5,413 bases of DNA from COE1 sp964387365 (GCA_964387365.1 CAYLWP010000174.1:1-5413), one strand, 5' to 3'; numbered from the stretch's first letter, positions 1 through 5,413 are shown. Notes: generated by a model not told the origin, from the sequence alone. Translations and numbers: made by a program.

Positions 1-124
1 TATAAATAACAGTATAAGGGAAATGTTTAGGCTGTATTAATCAGCGTTTCCCTAGTCTGCGTTTTCCTCAATTGGTCTTGTTCTCTAACGCAGTGTCAAT
101 GATTGTTGGGGTGATAAAAATACT
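1..124. other. Left-edge intergenic DNA, no supported gene
   Basis: I see no gene here: the minus strand has no ATG codon in this stretch, and the plus-strand frames are closed within about 40 bases of the edge. Frame 2 on the plus strand is open from the edge to a TAA at 38-40, so the last codons of a convergent gene cannot be excluded. There are two imperfect inverted repeats: 17-25 pairs with 45-53 (nine pairs including one T-G), with a nested CTG/CAG at 32-34 and 42-44; and CTGCGTT at 57-63 pairs with AACGCAG at 87-93. A weak leftward promoter can be drawn as TTAATA (40-35), an 18-bp spacer and TATACT (16-11), which would serve a gene beyond the left edge. This promoter is speculative. 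Confidence 0.4.
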
Positions 125-180
125 ATATACATAATAAAAAGCAGATACCGAATGTGATATCTGCTTTTTATTATGTATAT
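125..180 (-). terminator. Rho-independent terminator, long perfect hairpin, probably bidirectional
   Basis: Bases 125-147 and 158-180 are perfect reverse complements: a 23-bp stem around a 10-base loop (148-157). The inner part is the GCAGATA/TATCTGC core, flanked by AAAAA on one side and TTTTT on the other. Read leftward, the GC-containing stem is followed by TTTTTATTAT, as expected of an intrinsic terminator. Read rightward it has the same form, so it could also stop a convergent transcript from beyond the left edge. The outer arm starts on the last base of the stop codon of the 117-residue membrane protein gene, so it closes the minus-strand run of genes. Confidence 0.9.
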
Positions 181-533
181 TAATAACTCATGGATGACAT
201 CATTGCTACCAAAGATGCTCCAAATACAACACCTATAATTATGCATAATACAAATATAATCAAGAACCATACAAGATAAGCCTTGAAGAAATTAGACTTA
301 CTCTTCTTGCTGTCTCCAAATGCAAATACAAACATCATAATAATATTTACACAAGGAATCATCATAAGCAATAAAGTTCCTATCCATTCACTGAAAGATA
401 CCGGTTCTTCCAAATCACCATTCACATACAGCTGCTGATACGGTTGCTGGTATGGCTGCTGGTATGGCTGCTGGTATGGCTGTTGTGGTTGAAAATCCTG
501 TTGTTCCTGATTAATCATATTGTTGTTGTCCAT
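180..533 (-). CDS. Small two-helix membrane protein with QQPY-repeat N-terminus, function unknown
   Basis: This 117-residue protein has a hydrophilic, Gln/Asn-rich N-terminus (1-40) holding a QQPY tetrapeptide repeat at about 17-36. Two predicted membrane helices follow, near 51-72 and 84-105, joined by a short basic loop (DSKKSKSN, 74-81). There is no signal peptide, and the tail is probably cytoplasmic. The helix 1 region (WIGTLLLMMIPCVNIIMMFVFAFG) resembles small uncharacterised membrane proteins common in Firmicutes. The topology recalls CD225/dispanin-like proteins, but I cannot assign that family. The start is fixed by AAGGGGAGG at 551-543, nine bases upstream of the ATG; an out-of-frame ATG at 540-538 lies only two bases from that site and soon meets a stop. 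It is the last gene of a probable operon, 48 bp after the DUF2752 gene and directly before the terminator. The gene is probably real; its role is unknown. Confidence 0.85.
   Translation of the reverse strand: MDNNNMINQEQQDFQPQQPYQQPYQQPYQQPYQQLYVNGDLEEPVSFSEWIGTLLLMMIPCVNIIMMFVFAFGDSKKSKSNFFKAYLVWFLIIFVLCIIIGVVFGASLVAMMSSMSY
426..485 (-). repeat. In-frame 12-bp tandem repeat encoding QQPY units
   Basis: Three identical 12-bp copies (GCTGGTATGGCT on the plus strand) lie end to end at 446-481, with degenerate copies on the lower-coordinate side down to about 426. They encode the QQPY repeats at about residues 17-36 of the small membrane protein. Because the unit is a multiple of three, gain or loss of copies would change the tail length without shifting the frame. 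Confidence 0.9.
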
Positions 534-581
534 TGTTCATGTCCTCCCCTTCTCATAAATGGCAATTATAGTTTACCATAA

Positions 582-1034
582 CTATACCCCTTTGTTCAAC
601 ATTTCCTTGAATATTATTAGATATTTTGACAAAATATTATTTCTATAATACGTCATCGGGGGATCGCCCGGAAATTGAGTCATCATTCTATACAGATAAA
701 TCACAAAGGTAACCACACAGACAAGTACCAAAAATCGCATTACCCACTTAGTGTTTTTCCCAAGAATATACCGACACATCAGGAAATAGGCAATCCAGCC
801 AATCCATAACGGCGCTGCCGGATTCAGATTCATTCCCCGTTCAAAGCTTCCTGTCAGTATATGATAAACAGCTCTTGTCATACCACAGCCGGCGCAGGGA
901 AATCCTGTCGTTATCAGAAAAGGGCAAAAAGCATGAAAAAGCTTCCTTATTACAATATTAAATATAAGGAAAAGAACAATACCAATATAATATGTTTTTA
1001 CATCCGCAACAACTCTGTTCCAGGCTTTTCGCAT
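582..1034 (-). CDS. DUF2752 family membrane protein
   Basis: This 150-residue protein carries the hallmark of the DUF2752 family: a Cys at 37 in CPF, then FPCAGCGMTR at 45-54, and an Asn-Pro pair at 71-72. Three hydrophobic stretches near 16-34, 74-90 and 98-117 suggest three membrane helices. The C-terminal FPGDPPMTYYRNN (121-133) looks like a conserved tail of Firmicute members, from memory. The biochemical role of the family is not established. The three Cys (37, 47, 50) near the first helix suggest metal binding or a redox role, but that is inference. The length is normal for the family. The ATG follows AGGTG at 1044-1040 with a five-base gap. The gene starts 18 bp after the threonine aldolase stop and is followed after 48 bp by the small QQPY membrane protein, so all three are probably co-transcribed. 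Family assignment is confident; function is unknown. Confidence 0.92.
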   Translation of the reverse strand: MRKAWNRVVADVKTYYIGIVLFLIFNIVIRKLFHAFCPFLITTGFPCAGCGMTRAVYHILTGSFERGMNLNPAAPLWIGWIAYFLMCRYILGKNTKWVMRFLVLVCVVTFVIYLYRMMTQFPGDPPMTYYRNNILSKYLIIFKEMLNKGV

Positions 1035-1052
1035 CTAATCACCTATGTCTTC

Positions 1053-2090
1053 CTACAACTGTTCAATATCAGCAATCAATTCCTCTACGTGCTCTTCCTT
1101 CGTTGCCCAGCTTGTACAAAAGCGTACACTGTCCGGACCCTTTTTCAGCTTTTCTGCATTCATGCTAAAGGAATATTTCTTTGCCAGTGTCATTGCCATC
1201 TCATAGGTAAGAATCGGGAACTGCTGGTTGGTTACGGAATCATAGGCAAAAGGAACGTTTTTCTCCTCAAATGCCTTTCTTATCTTCATGGCAAGTCTGT
1301 CAGCATGAGCAGAAACTTCCATATATAAGTCATCACGGAACAGCTCTTCAAACTGTATTCCCAACAGCCTTCCCTTTGCCAGCATTCCGCCCTTTTGTTT
1401 GATATAATAACGAAAATCCTTTTTCAGCGTTTCATCGGTAATAACAACAGCTTCGCCAAACAGCGCGCCTACCTTGGTTCCGCCAATATAAAATACATCA
1501 CAGTACTGCGCCAAATCCTGCATGGTAATATCATTACCCTCTGCCATCAACCCGTAGCCGAGTCTTGCTCCGTCCAAAAAGAGCGGGAGTCCATAGCTTC
1601 TGCACACTTCACTGATTGCCTGCAATTCCTTCCTATTGTAAAGAGTACCGTTCTCCGTTGGATTGGAAATATACACCATTCCGGGCTGCACCATATGTTC
1701 ACAGCTGCTGTCCTGCATATGTTCCTCGTACATATCCTTTATCTGTTCTGCCGTAATCTTACCATCCGCACTTGGTAACGCTAACACCTTATGCCCTGTG
1801 GACTCTACCGCACCTGTCTCATGCACATTGATATGTCCGGACTCTGCACAGATAACGCCCTGATGTGGTCTGAGTGCTGCTGCAATCACAGTCATATTGG
1901 TCTGCGTTCCGCCTACCAGAAAATGAACGTCTGCATCAGCACTTCCACATTTTTCTCTAATCAGTTCTCTTGCATGCTCGCAATGCTCATCCTCACCATA
2001 GCCCTTTGTCTGCTCCATATTGGTTCGTGTAAGCGCCTCAATAATTCTCGGGTGCGCTCCCTCTGTATAATCACATTCAAAACGAATCAT
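1053..2090 (-). CDS. ltaE: Low-specificity L-threonine aldolase (PLP-dependent)
   Basis: This is a 345-residue fold-type I PLP enzyme of the beta-eliminating lyase/threonine aldolase family. Known members cleave L-threonine or L-allo-threonine to glycine and acetaldehyde in the cytoplasm. Visible landmarks are the GGTQTN phosphate-binding region (60-65), His86 in ESGHINVHETGA as the likely residue stacking on the cofactor, Asp173 and Arg176 in FLDGARLGYG, and Lys206 in YIGGTKVGALFGEA as the Schiff-base lysine. Arg323 in SVRFCTSW is a candidate substrate-carboxylate ligand. The length matches the family and no key residue is missing. The start is supported by AGGAGG at 2105-2100, nine bases upstream. 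It is the first gene of a likely operon with the DUF2752 and QQPY genes. The exact substrate (threonine, allo-threonine or another beta-hydroxy amino acid) cannot be read from the sequence, and the symbol follows common usage for the family. Confidence 0.93.
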   Translation of the reverse strand: MIRFECDYTEGAHPRIIEALTRTNMEQTKGYGEDEHCEHARELIREKCGSADADVHFLVGGTQTNMTVIAAALRPHQGVICAESGHINVHETGAVESTGHKVLALPSADGKITAEQIKDMYEEHMQDSSCEHMVQPGMVYISNPTENGTLYNRKELQAISEVCRSYGLPLFLDGARLGYGLMAEGNDITMQDLAQYCDVFYIGGTKVGALFGEAVVITDETLKKDFRYYIKQKGGMLAKGRLLGIQFEELFRDDLYMEVSAHADRLAMKIRKAFEEKNVPFAYDSVTNQQFPILTYEMAMTLAKKYSFSMNAEKLKKGPDSVRFCTSWATKEEHVEELIADIEQL

Positions 2091-2143
2091 ATTCTCCGAC
2101 CTCCTCTTTTGTTCTTTTTCATCACTTTATATCCGATTGTTTT

Positions 2144-2172
2144 ATCGTATCACTTTTTTATGTATTCCACAA
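2144..2172 (-). promoter_or_regulatory. Candidate extended -10 promoter for the threonine aldolase operon
   Basis: On the minus strand, TTGTGG (2172-2167) and TACGAT (2149-2144) are separated by 17 bp, and the -10 hexamer is preceded by TGA, giving a TGn extended -10 element. Matches to consensus are modest (3/6 and 4/6). The predicted transcription start near 2137 leaves a short leader with a strong ribosome binding site. The 124-bp gap to the upstream gene is long enough for a separate promoter, but I see no terminator in it, so read-through from upstream is also possible. Confidence 0.35.
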
Positions 2173-2214
2173 CTGCTCACTTTCGTTCCTGTAACATGCA
2201 AAAATCCATCCACA

Positions 2215-3168
2215 CTACATATCTTCCACAATCATTGCTTTAATGGAATCGGCGGAATCCCGTTTCCAGTTCAAAAGGTAAATCGTATAATTGCGGTTTC
2301 TTTGGATATTTAGTGCTGCCGATAACAGTACATTTCCTCCAAAGCCCGGGAATCTTGCAGTCATATTTCTACTTACCGTATAAATATATAATCCCGGCCA
2401 GATAGATTCAAAATCAGCTACTGCACGATAGCGAAGATTCAGGAAGGTTACCTGCTGATTGCCAACAACAACATTTAAAGCTCCGCTGTTATAGGCAAGG
2501 TTTGCCGCCCTGATACATGCCATATTGGAACCTCTGTCACAGCCGTTATCCCCAATCACCTGAATATCAAGACCGCTTTCCGTATTAATAATGGCAATCG
2601 TCATATATTCATTGTTTCTGACCTCTACCTGCTTCTGCACAAAGATATATCCATTCTCGCCCATAATGGTAACAACCTGAGTGCCAACTGACACTCTCTC
2701 ATAATCCGTCACCTCCGCAAAGTTAAGAGAGCTTGAAAACATATTCTCGTTGATGAAAATAACGAACGGATTATAACCTGTTGCCGCATTCAGAAAGCGA
2801 ACATAACCTGTTCTTGCATTGGTTGGATTACAGAATCTGCAAGGCTCATTCGGTCTTGGATAGGTAGAAATAATGGTGGCAATAATATTAGGCAATATGG
2901 TAGCGTTATTCCCTGTTTGCGGACGTCCCATACCGGGCATGTTAGTCATACCCGGAAAGGCAGCCCCACCTTCTCCCGGATTTGGCAGGGGAACCGCCGG
3001 AGTCGCCCCATTTTCCATCATATTCTCATCGGACATACCGGGAAAGGCAGCTCCGCCTTCTCCCGGATTCGGCAATGGAATCGATGGTGTTCCGTTCTGT
3101 GCCGCGTTCATCTCATTTTTTTCTTCTGATGCCGGCTGCATATTATTGGTAGACTTTTTTGAATTCAT
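2215..3168 (-). CDS. DUF4397-like repeat protein with duplicated Pro/Gly-rich N-terminus
   Basis: This 317-residue protein has three parts. Residues 1-24 are polar and carry no signal peptide or lipobox. Residues 25-82 are Pro/Gly-rich with a duplicated unit centred on PLPNPGEGGAAFPGM (31-45 and 60-74, 29 residues apart). From about 119 to 310 there are two successive beta-rich modules: one opening GYVRFLNAATGYNPFVIFIN (121-140) with SSSLNFAEVTDYERVSVG, the second opening MACIRAANLAYNSGALNVVV (216-235) with FLNLRYRAVADFESIWPG. This pattern resembles tandem DUF4397 domains, which often occur in exported proteins, so the missing signal peptide is odd. Four Cys (110 and 113 as CRFC, 210, 218) could bind metal or form disulphides. 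The function is unknown; a surface, coat or scaffold role is only a guess. It lies 67 bp downstream of rubrerythrin with no terminator between. The DUF4397 match is from memory of the family pattern and needs a profile search. Confidence 0.85.
   Translation of the reverse strand: MNSKKSTNNMQPASEEKNEMNAAQNGTPSIPLPNPGEGGAAFPGMSDENMMENGATPAVPLPNPGEGGAAFPGMTNMPGMGRPQTGNNATILPNIIATIISTYPRPNEPCRFCNPTNARTGYVRFLNAATGYNPFVIFINENMFSSSLNFAEVTDYERVSVGTQVVTIMGENGYIFVQKQVEVRNNEYMTIAIINTESGLDIQVIGDNGCDRGSNMACIRAANLAYNSGALNVVVGNQQVTFLNLRYRAVADFESIWPGLYIYTVSRNMTARFPGFGGNVLLSAALNIQRNRNYTIYLLNWKRDSADSIKAMIVEDM
2947..3078 (-). repeat. Duplicated coding segment (two 45-bp copies, 87-bp period)
   Basis: Bases 3034-3078 and 2947-2991 both encode the same 15 residues (PLPNPGEGGAAFPGM) in the DUF4397-like protein. 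The copies differ at 6 of 45 positions. All six changes are synonymous: three Pro, two Gly and one Leu codon. The peptide is therefore conserved while the DNA has drifted, which argues for selection on the protein repeat rather than a recent duplication. A shorter PGM echo follows at residues 78-80. Confidence 0.92.
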
Positions 3169-3185
3169 ACTTCACATCTCTTCTC
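3169..3185 (-). promoter_or_regulatory. Weak ribosome binding site with an in-frame ATG-TGA start-stop before the DUF4397-like gene
   Basis: GAGAAGAG at 3185-3178 is a weak Shine-Dalgarno match nine bases upstream of the ATG at 3168. Between them lies ATGTGA (3177-3172), a start codon directly followed by a stop, in the same frame as the gene. Because GAGAAGAG abuts that first ATG with no spacing, the ATG at 3168 is the more likely start. The site is clearly weaker than those of the neighbouring genes. Confidence 0.5.
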
Positions 3186-3235
3186 ATATTTATATTCTAT
3201 CTTACTATATTCCTATGGAAGAAATTTTGTTCCTT

Positions 3236-3832
3236 CTACTCGGCAAAAGGTGACAATTCAAGACGAATAAAGAAGCCTTTGTCATGGTCGCAAACAGGAC
3301 ATTTCTCGGGTGCTTTTTCTCCCTCATAGATATAACCACAGTTAAGACAAATCCAGCCTGTTTTTACGTCTGAAATATGCAGCTTATTTTTCTCAAGCCA
3401 TTCCGCAAACTTTCCAAAACGATCTCCGTGATATTTCTCAATCTCTGCAATCATTCGGAAAGAAGAAGCAACCTTGGCGAATCCCTCTTCCTGTGCTTTG
3501 TCACCAAATCTCTTATAAACATCATCATGCTCTTCATATTCGTTATGCTGCGCCATTCTGAGAAGCTTGGCAAGGTCTTCTGTAATATCAACCGGATAAC
3601 CGCCATCTACATGAATTGTCTCACCACCAAGCTCCTTCAAATGCTTATAAAAAATCTCCGCATGCTCCTTCTCCTGACCTGCAGTATAGAGAAAAACCTG
3701 TGCAATTGCCTGCTGCTTCTGTGCTCTTGCCTGACCTGCTGCGAAGGTATAACGGTTTCTTGCCTGACTTTCTCCTGCAAAGGCACGCATCAGGTTATCT
3801 TTTGTCTCACTGTTCTTAAATTCTACTGCCAT
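3236..3832 (-). CDS. rbr: Rubrerythrin (diiron peroxidase with C-terminal rubredoxin domain)
   Basis: This 198-residue protein is a full-length classical rubrerythrin, a cytoplasmic NAD(P)H-linked peroxidase that reduces hydrogen peroxide in anaerobes using electrons passed through rubredoxin-type iron. The N-terminal ferritin-like four-helix domain (about 1-148) shows the diiron ligand pattern: Glu21 in FAGESQARNRY, Glu54 and His57 in QEKEH, acidic residues in NEYEEH (97-102), and Glu132-x-x-His135 in AEIEKYH. The C-terminal rubredoxin domain (about 157-198) has CxxCG (162-166) and CPVC (178-181) for the Fe(Cys)4 site. The start is supported by AAAGGAAAGG at 3850-3841, eight bases upstream. 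It follows the oxidoreductase gene by 32 bp. It may be read from that transcript, from the candidate promoter around 3865-3870, or from both. No ligand is missing. Confidence 0.97.
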   Translation of the reverse strand: MAVEFKNSETKDNLMRAFAGESQARNRYTFAAGQARAQKQQAIAQVFLYTAGQEKEHAEIFYKHLKELGGETIHVDGGYPVDITEDLAKLLRMAQHNEYEEHDDVYKRFGDKAQEEGFAKVASSFRMIAEIEKYHGDRFGKFAEWLEKNKLHISDVKTGWICLNCGYIYEGEKAPEKCPVCDHDKGFFIRLELSPFAE

Positions 3833-3856
3833 ATTATTAACCTTTCCTTTCTGTCA

Positions 3857-3871
3857 TTCTGCTAATTATAG
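3857..3871 (-). promoter_or_regulatory. Candidate rubrerythrin promoter -10 with partial PerR-like box
   Basis: A perfect TATAAT occurs at 3870-3865, overlapping the stop codon of the upstream gene. It would place transcription start near 3858, about 26 bases before the rubrerythrin ATG and just ahead of its ribosome binding site. No good -35 hexamer is seen 16-18 bp upstream. The 15 bases 3871-3857 match the Bacillus PerR box TTATAATnATTATAA at 10 of 14 fixed positions, with one half nearly perfect. PerR control of rubrerythrin is known in clostridia. Here the match is suggestive only, because AT-rich DNA gives such matches by chance. Confidence 0.35.
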
Positions 3872-5413
3872 ATATTTATGCTCTGACTTTTCTCTCAGTC
3901 GCATGAAACGTCTGTCTATCTCCTGCTGCAAATCGTCCACAACCTGCCTGTATTCCTCTTTTGCCAAGTGTTTTGTTCTTCCCATCATGGTAAGCCATTC
4001 AAGCACCGGAAGCTTTTTACCACTCTTCTCAGGGTCATAGCTTAGCTTAGTCTTTCCCTGCTCTACCTCATAGAGGGGAAAATAACAGCAATCTACGGCA
4101 GCTGAGATAACCTTTCTCTCGGTATCCGGACGGTCATTCCAGTTGAGTGGGCAGGCCGACAAGGCTTTCAGATAGGCAACGCCGGAATGCTTTGCATATT
4201 CTGCTGCCTTTGCCGCTTTCCTGATAAAGTCCATCGGATCAGACTCTGCCACGGTCGCCACATATGGAATATTCGCTGCTGCCATAATCTGCGGCATATC
4301 CTTGTGGAAAAAGGTCTTACCGTATTGCGTCTTACCGACATGCGAGGTCGAGCTCCTTGCTCCGATTGGCGTGGAATAGGACAACTGATAACCGGTGTTC
4401 ATATATCCGCCATTATCATATTCAAATAAAAGCAATCTATGACCTCGCAATGCTGTTCCAAGCGCCGAACCCATTCCGATATCCATTCCGCCATCGCCGC
4501 TTACCATGACAAACACAATATCACCCTGCGGTATCTCGCCGCGCCTTTGCTTTTCATAGCAGATTTCCGCGAGTCCGCTAAGTGTTGCGGCACCATTCTG
4601 AAACAGATTGTGAAGATACGGCACCTTAAAGCTGGTTCTCGGGTAAGCTGTTGTTACAATCATCGCACAGCCTGTCTGAAACAGGAAAACAACGGGGTCT
4701 TCAATACCTCTCAGCAGCAGATTCAGATTCACCGGAATACCACAGCCCGGACACGCTCCATGTCCCGGTGCAAGGCGCTTCGGAATCTGTGTCGTCGCAT
4801 TCAAATTGATTCCATTAACCTTTACTTCCTCATCCTCTCTTGTTACCTGCAAAATACCTAACTTGGTCTGTTTTTCCGTAATCGGTTCAAAGAACTGGGA
4901 CTGTTCCTTTTTCTCCTGCCGGCCCGCTGTTACTCCATAATAGGAAAAATCAGGGATATGCTCATCCGTCAGCATCTCAAACATGGAAATCGCATCTTCT
5001 ACATAAAAATCTTTTCCTCCCAGTCCGTATACCAGACTTTTTATCATGGCATTTCCCGGATGCTTTTGCATGGCAGCCCGCACTTCTAACGAAAGATTAC
5101 CGCCGCCTGCACCATAGCTGTCCTGTCTGTCAGCCACCATAATCCTTTCCGCCTTTTGGCAAAGCGCAAAGATTTCCTTTGCAGGGAAAGGTCTGAGGGT
5201 ATGAATCGTAATAAGGCCAACCTTTTTCCCTTCGCCCCGCAGCCTGTCAACTGCTTCCATTGCCGTATCAAAGGAAGAACCAAGCAAAACCAACAAGTCT
5301 GTGGCATCCGCATGACAATAGCCCTCACAAGCTGCGTATTCTCTCCCTGACAGCTTCTGATATTCTTTAAAAAGCTTCGGAAGCTCTTCTCTTGCCTGCT
5401 CCATGGCAAGATG
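3866..5413 (-). CDS. 2-oxoacid:ferredoxin oxidoreductase, fused alpha (C-terminal part) and beta subunit, 5'-truncated by window edge
   Basis: The reading frame is open through the right edge (codons His-Leu-Ala precede the Met at 5404), so the true start lies outside the window; about 515 residues are visible. Numbering from that Met, residues 1-160 match the C-terminal domain of a PorA/VorA-type alpha subunit (DLLVLLGSSFDTAMEAVDRL, IHTLRPFP, VADRQDSYGAGGG). After a linker (about 161-208), residues 210-512 form a PorB-type TPP-binding beta subunit of normal length. It shows the [4Fe-4S] cysteines 218 and 221 (CPGCG), 246 (TGC) and 418 (ACPLNW), and the TPP/Mg motif GDGGMDIG (303-310) with Asp330-Asn331. 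Such enzymes convert a 2-oxoacid plus CoA to acyl-CoA, CO2 and reduced ferredoxin in the cytoplasm. No gamma domain or 2x[4Fe-4S] ferredoxin (delta) domain lies between alpha and beta, unlike single-chain PFOR. Those parts must be encoded elsewhere, perhaps upstream. The PorB resemblance suggests pyruvate, but the substrate is not certain. Confidence 0.9.
   Translation of the reverse strand, partial: HLAMEQAREELPKLFKEYQKLSGREYAACEGYCHADATDLLVLLGSSFDTAMEAVDRLRGEGKKVGLITIHTLRPFPAKEIFALCQKAERIMVADRQDSYGAGGGNLSLEVRAAMQKHPGNAMIKSLVYGLGGKDFYVEDAISMFEMLTDEHIPDFSYYGVTAGRQEKKEQSQFFEPITEKQTKLGILQVTREDEEVKVNGINLNATTQIPKRLAPGHGACPGCGIPVNLNLLLRGIEDPVVFLFQTGCAMIVTTAYPRTSFKVPYLHNLFQNGAATLSGLAEICYEKQRRGEIPQGDIVFVMVSGDGGMDIGMGSALGTALRGHRLLLFEYDNGGYMNTGYQLSYSTPIGARSSTSHVGKTQYGKTFFHKDMPQIMAAANIPYVATVAESDPMDFIRKAAKAAEYAKHSGVAYLKALSACPLNWNDRPDTERKVISAAVDCCYFPLYEVEQGKTKLSYDPEKSGKKLPVLEWLTMMGRTKHLAKEEYRQVVDDLQQEIDRRFMRLREKSEHKYL

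Noticed and set aside
94..99. Perfect TTGACA on the minus strand as a -35 element
   Set aside because: No acceptable -10 hexamer occurs 16-18 bp downstream.
426..485. Short tandem repeats as a CRISPR array
   Set aside because: The 12-bp units are contiguous without spacers and lie in frame within a gene.
180..533. Firm assignment of the 117-residue protein to the CD225/dispanin family
   Set aside because: Size and two-helix layout are similar, but the diagnostic conserved motif cannot be recognised with confidence.
565..599. Perfect TATAAT at 570-565 before the QQPY gene as a promoter
   Set aside because: The only -35-like hexamer (TTGAAC at 599-594) is 23 bp away, too far for a standard promoter, and the gene fits an operon with DUF2752.
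861..1328. Plus-strand open frame of about 155 codons
   Set aside because: It lies opposite the DUF2752 and threonine aldolase genes, shows no recognisable domain, and is explained as antisense of strong genes.
3377..3865. Plus-strand open frame of about 162 codons, Cys/Leu-rich
   Set aside because: It is antisense to rubrerythrin, whose every key residue is present on the other strand. Its composition is typical of a reverse-frame shadow.
5402..5404. Met codon at 5404 as the start of the oxidoreductase gene
   Set aside because: The frame stays open to the right edge, the preceding His-Leu-Ala fits the alpha-subunit interdomain region, and the visible sequence begins in mid-domain. The true start must lie outside the window.
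5086..5409. Overlapping minus-strand frame of about 107 codons
   Set aside because: It is out of frame within the oxidoreductase gene, which has clear family motifs over the same bases.

Overview
The window looks like a chromosomal segment of an anaerobic, low- to mid-GC Firmicute, most likely a gut-type Clostridia such as Lachnospiraceae. This rests on a ferredoxin-linked 2-oxoacid oxidoreductase, a rubrerythrin, Clostridia-style purine-rich ribosome binding sites and the DUF2752 neighbourhood. The family-level assignment is inference from gene content; no rRNA or other marker is present. All six protein genes lie on the minus strand, so transcription runs from the right edge to the left. 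No RNA gene, insertion sequence, phage gene or CRISPR array was seen, and no gene-free stretch exceeds 300 bases.

Right half (2215-5413), in transcription order. First comes the 3' part of a gene for a 2-oxoacid:ferredoxin oxidoreductase in which an alpha-subunit C-terminal domain is joined directly to a TPP-binding beta subunit. The gene runs off the right edge. After 32 bp comes a classical rubrerythrin, and after a further 67 bp a 317-residue DUF4397-like protein with a duplicated Pro/Gly-rich N-terminal segment and no signal peptide. No terminator separates the three, so they could share a transcript. A perfect TATAAT with a partial PerR-like box also sits just before rubrerythrin and may give it its own stress-responsive start.

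Left half (180-2090), in transcription order. A PLP-dependent low-specificity L-threonine aldolase follows a 124-bp gap holding a candidate extended -10 promoter. An 18-bp gap separates it from a three-helix DUF2752 membrane protein, and a 48-bp gap separates that from a 117-residue two-helix membrane protein with a Gln/Pro/Tyr repeat tail. The run ends at a perfect 23-bp-stem terminator that begins inside the last stop codon. The left 124 bp carry no convincing gene.

Functionally the right block combines ferredoxin-dependent 2-oxoacid metabolism with peroxide detoxification. The left block pairs a soluble amino-acid enzyme with two small membrane proteins of unknown role. Nothing amounts to a clearly new system. 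The points most worth following up are the alpha-beta fusion, the repeat-bearing DUF4397 protein next to rubrerythrin, and the candidate rubrerythrin operator.
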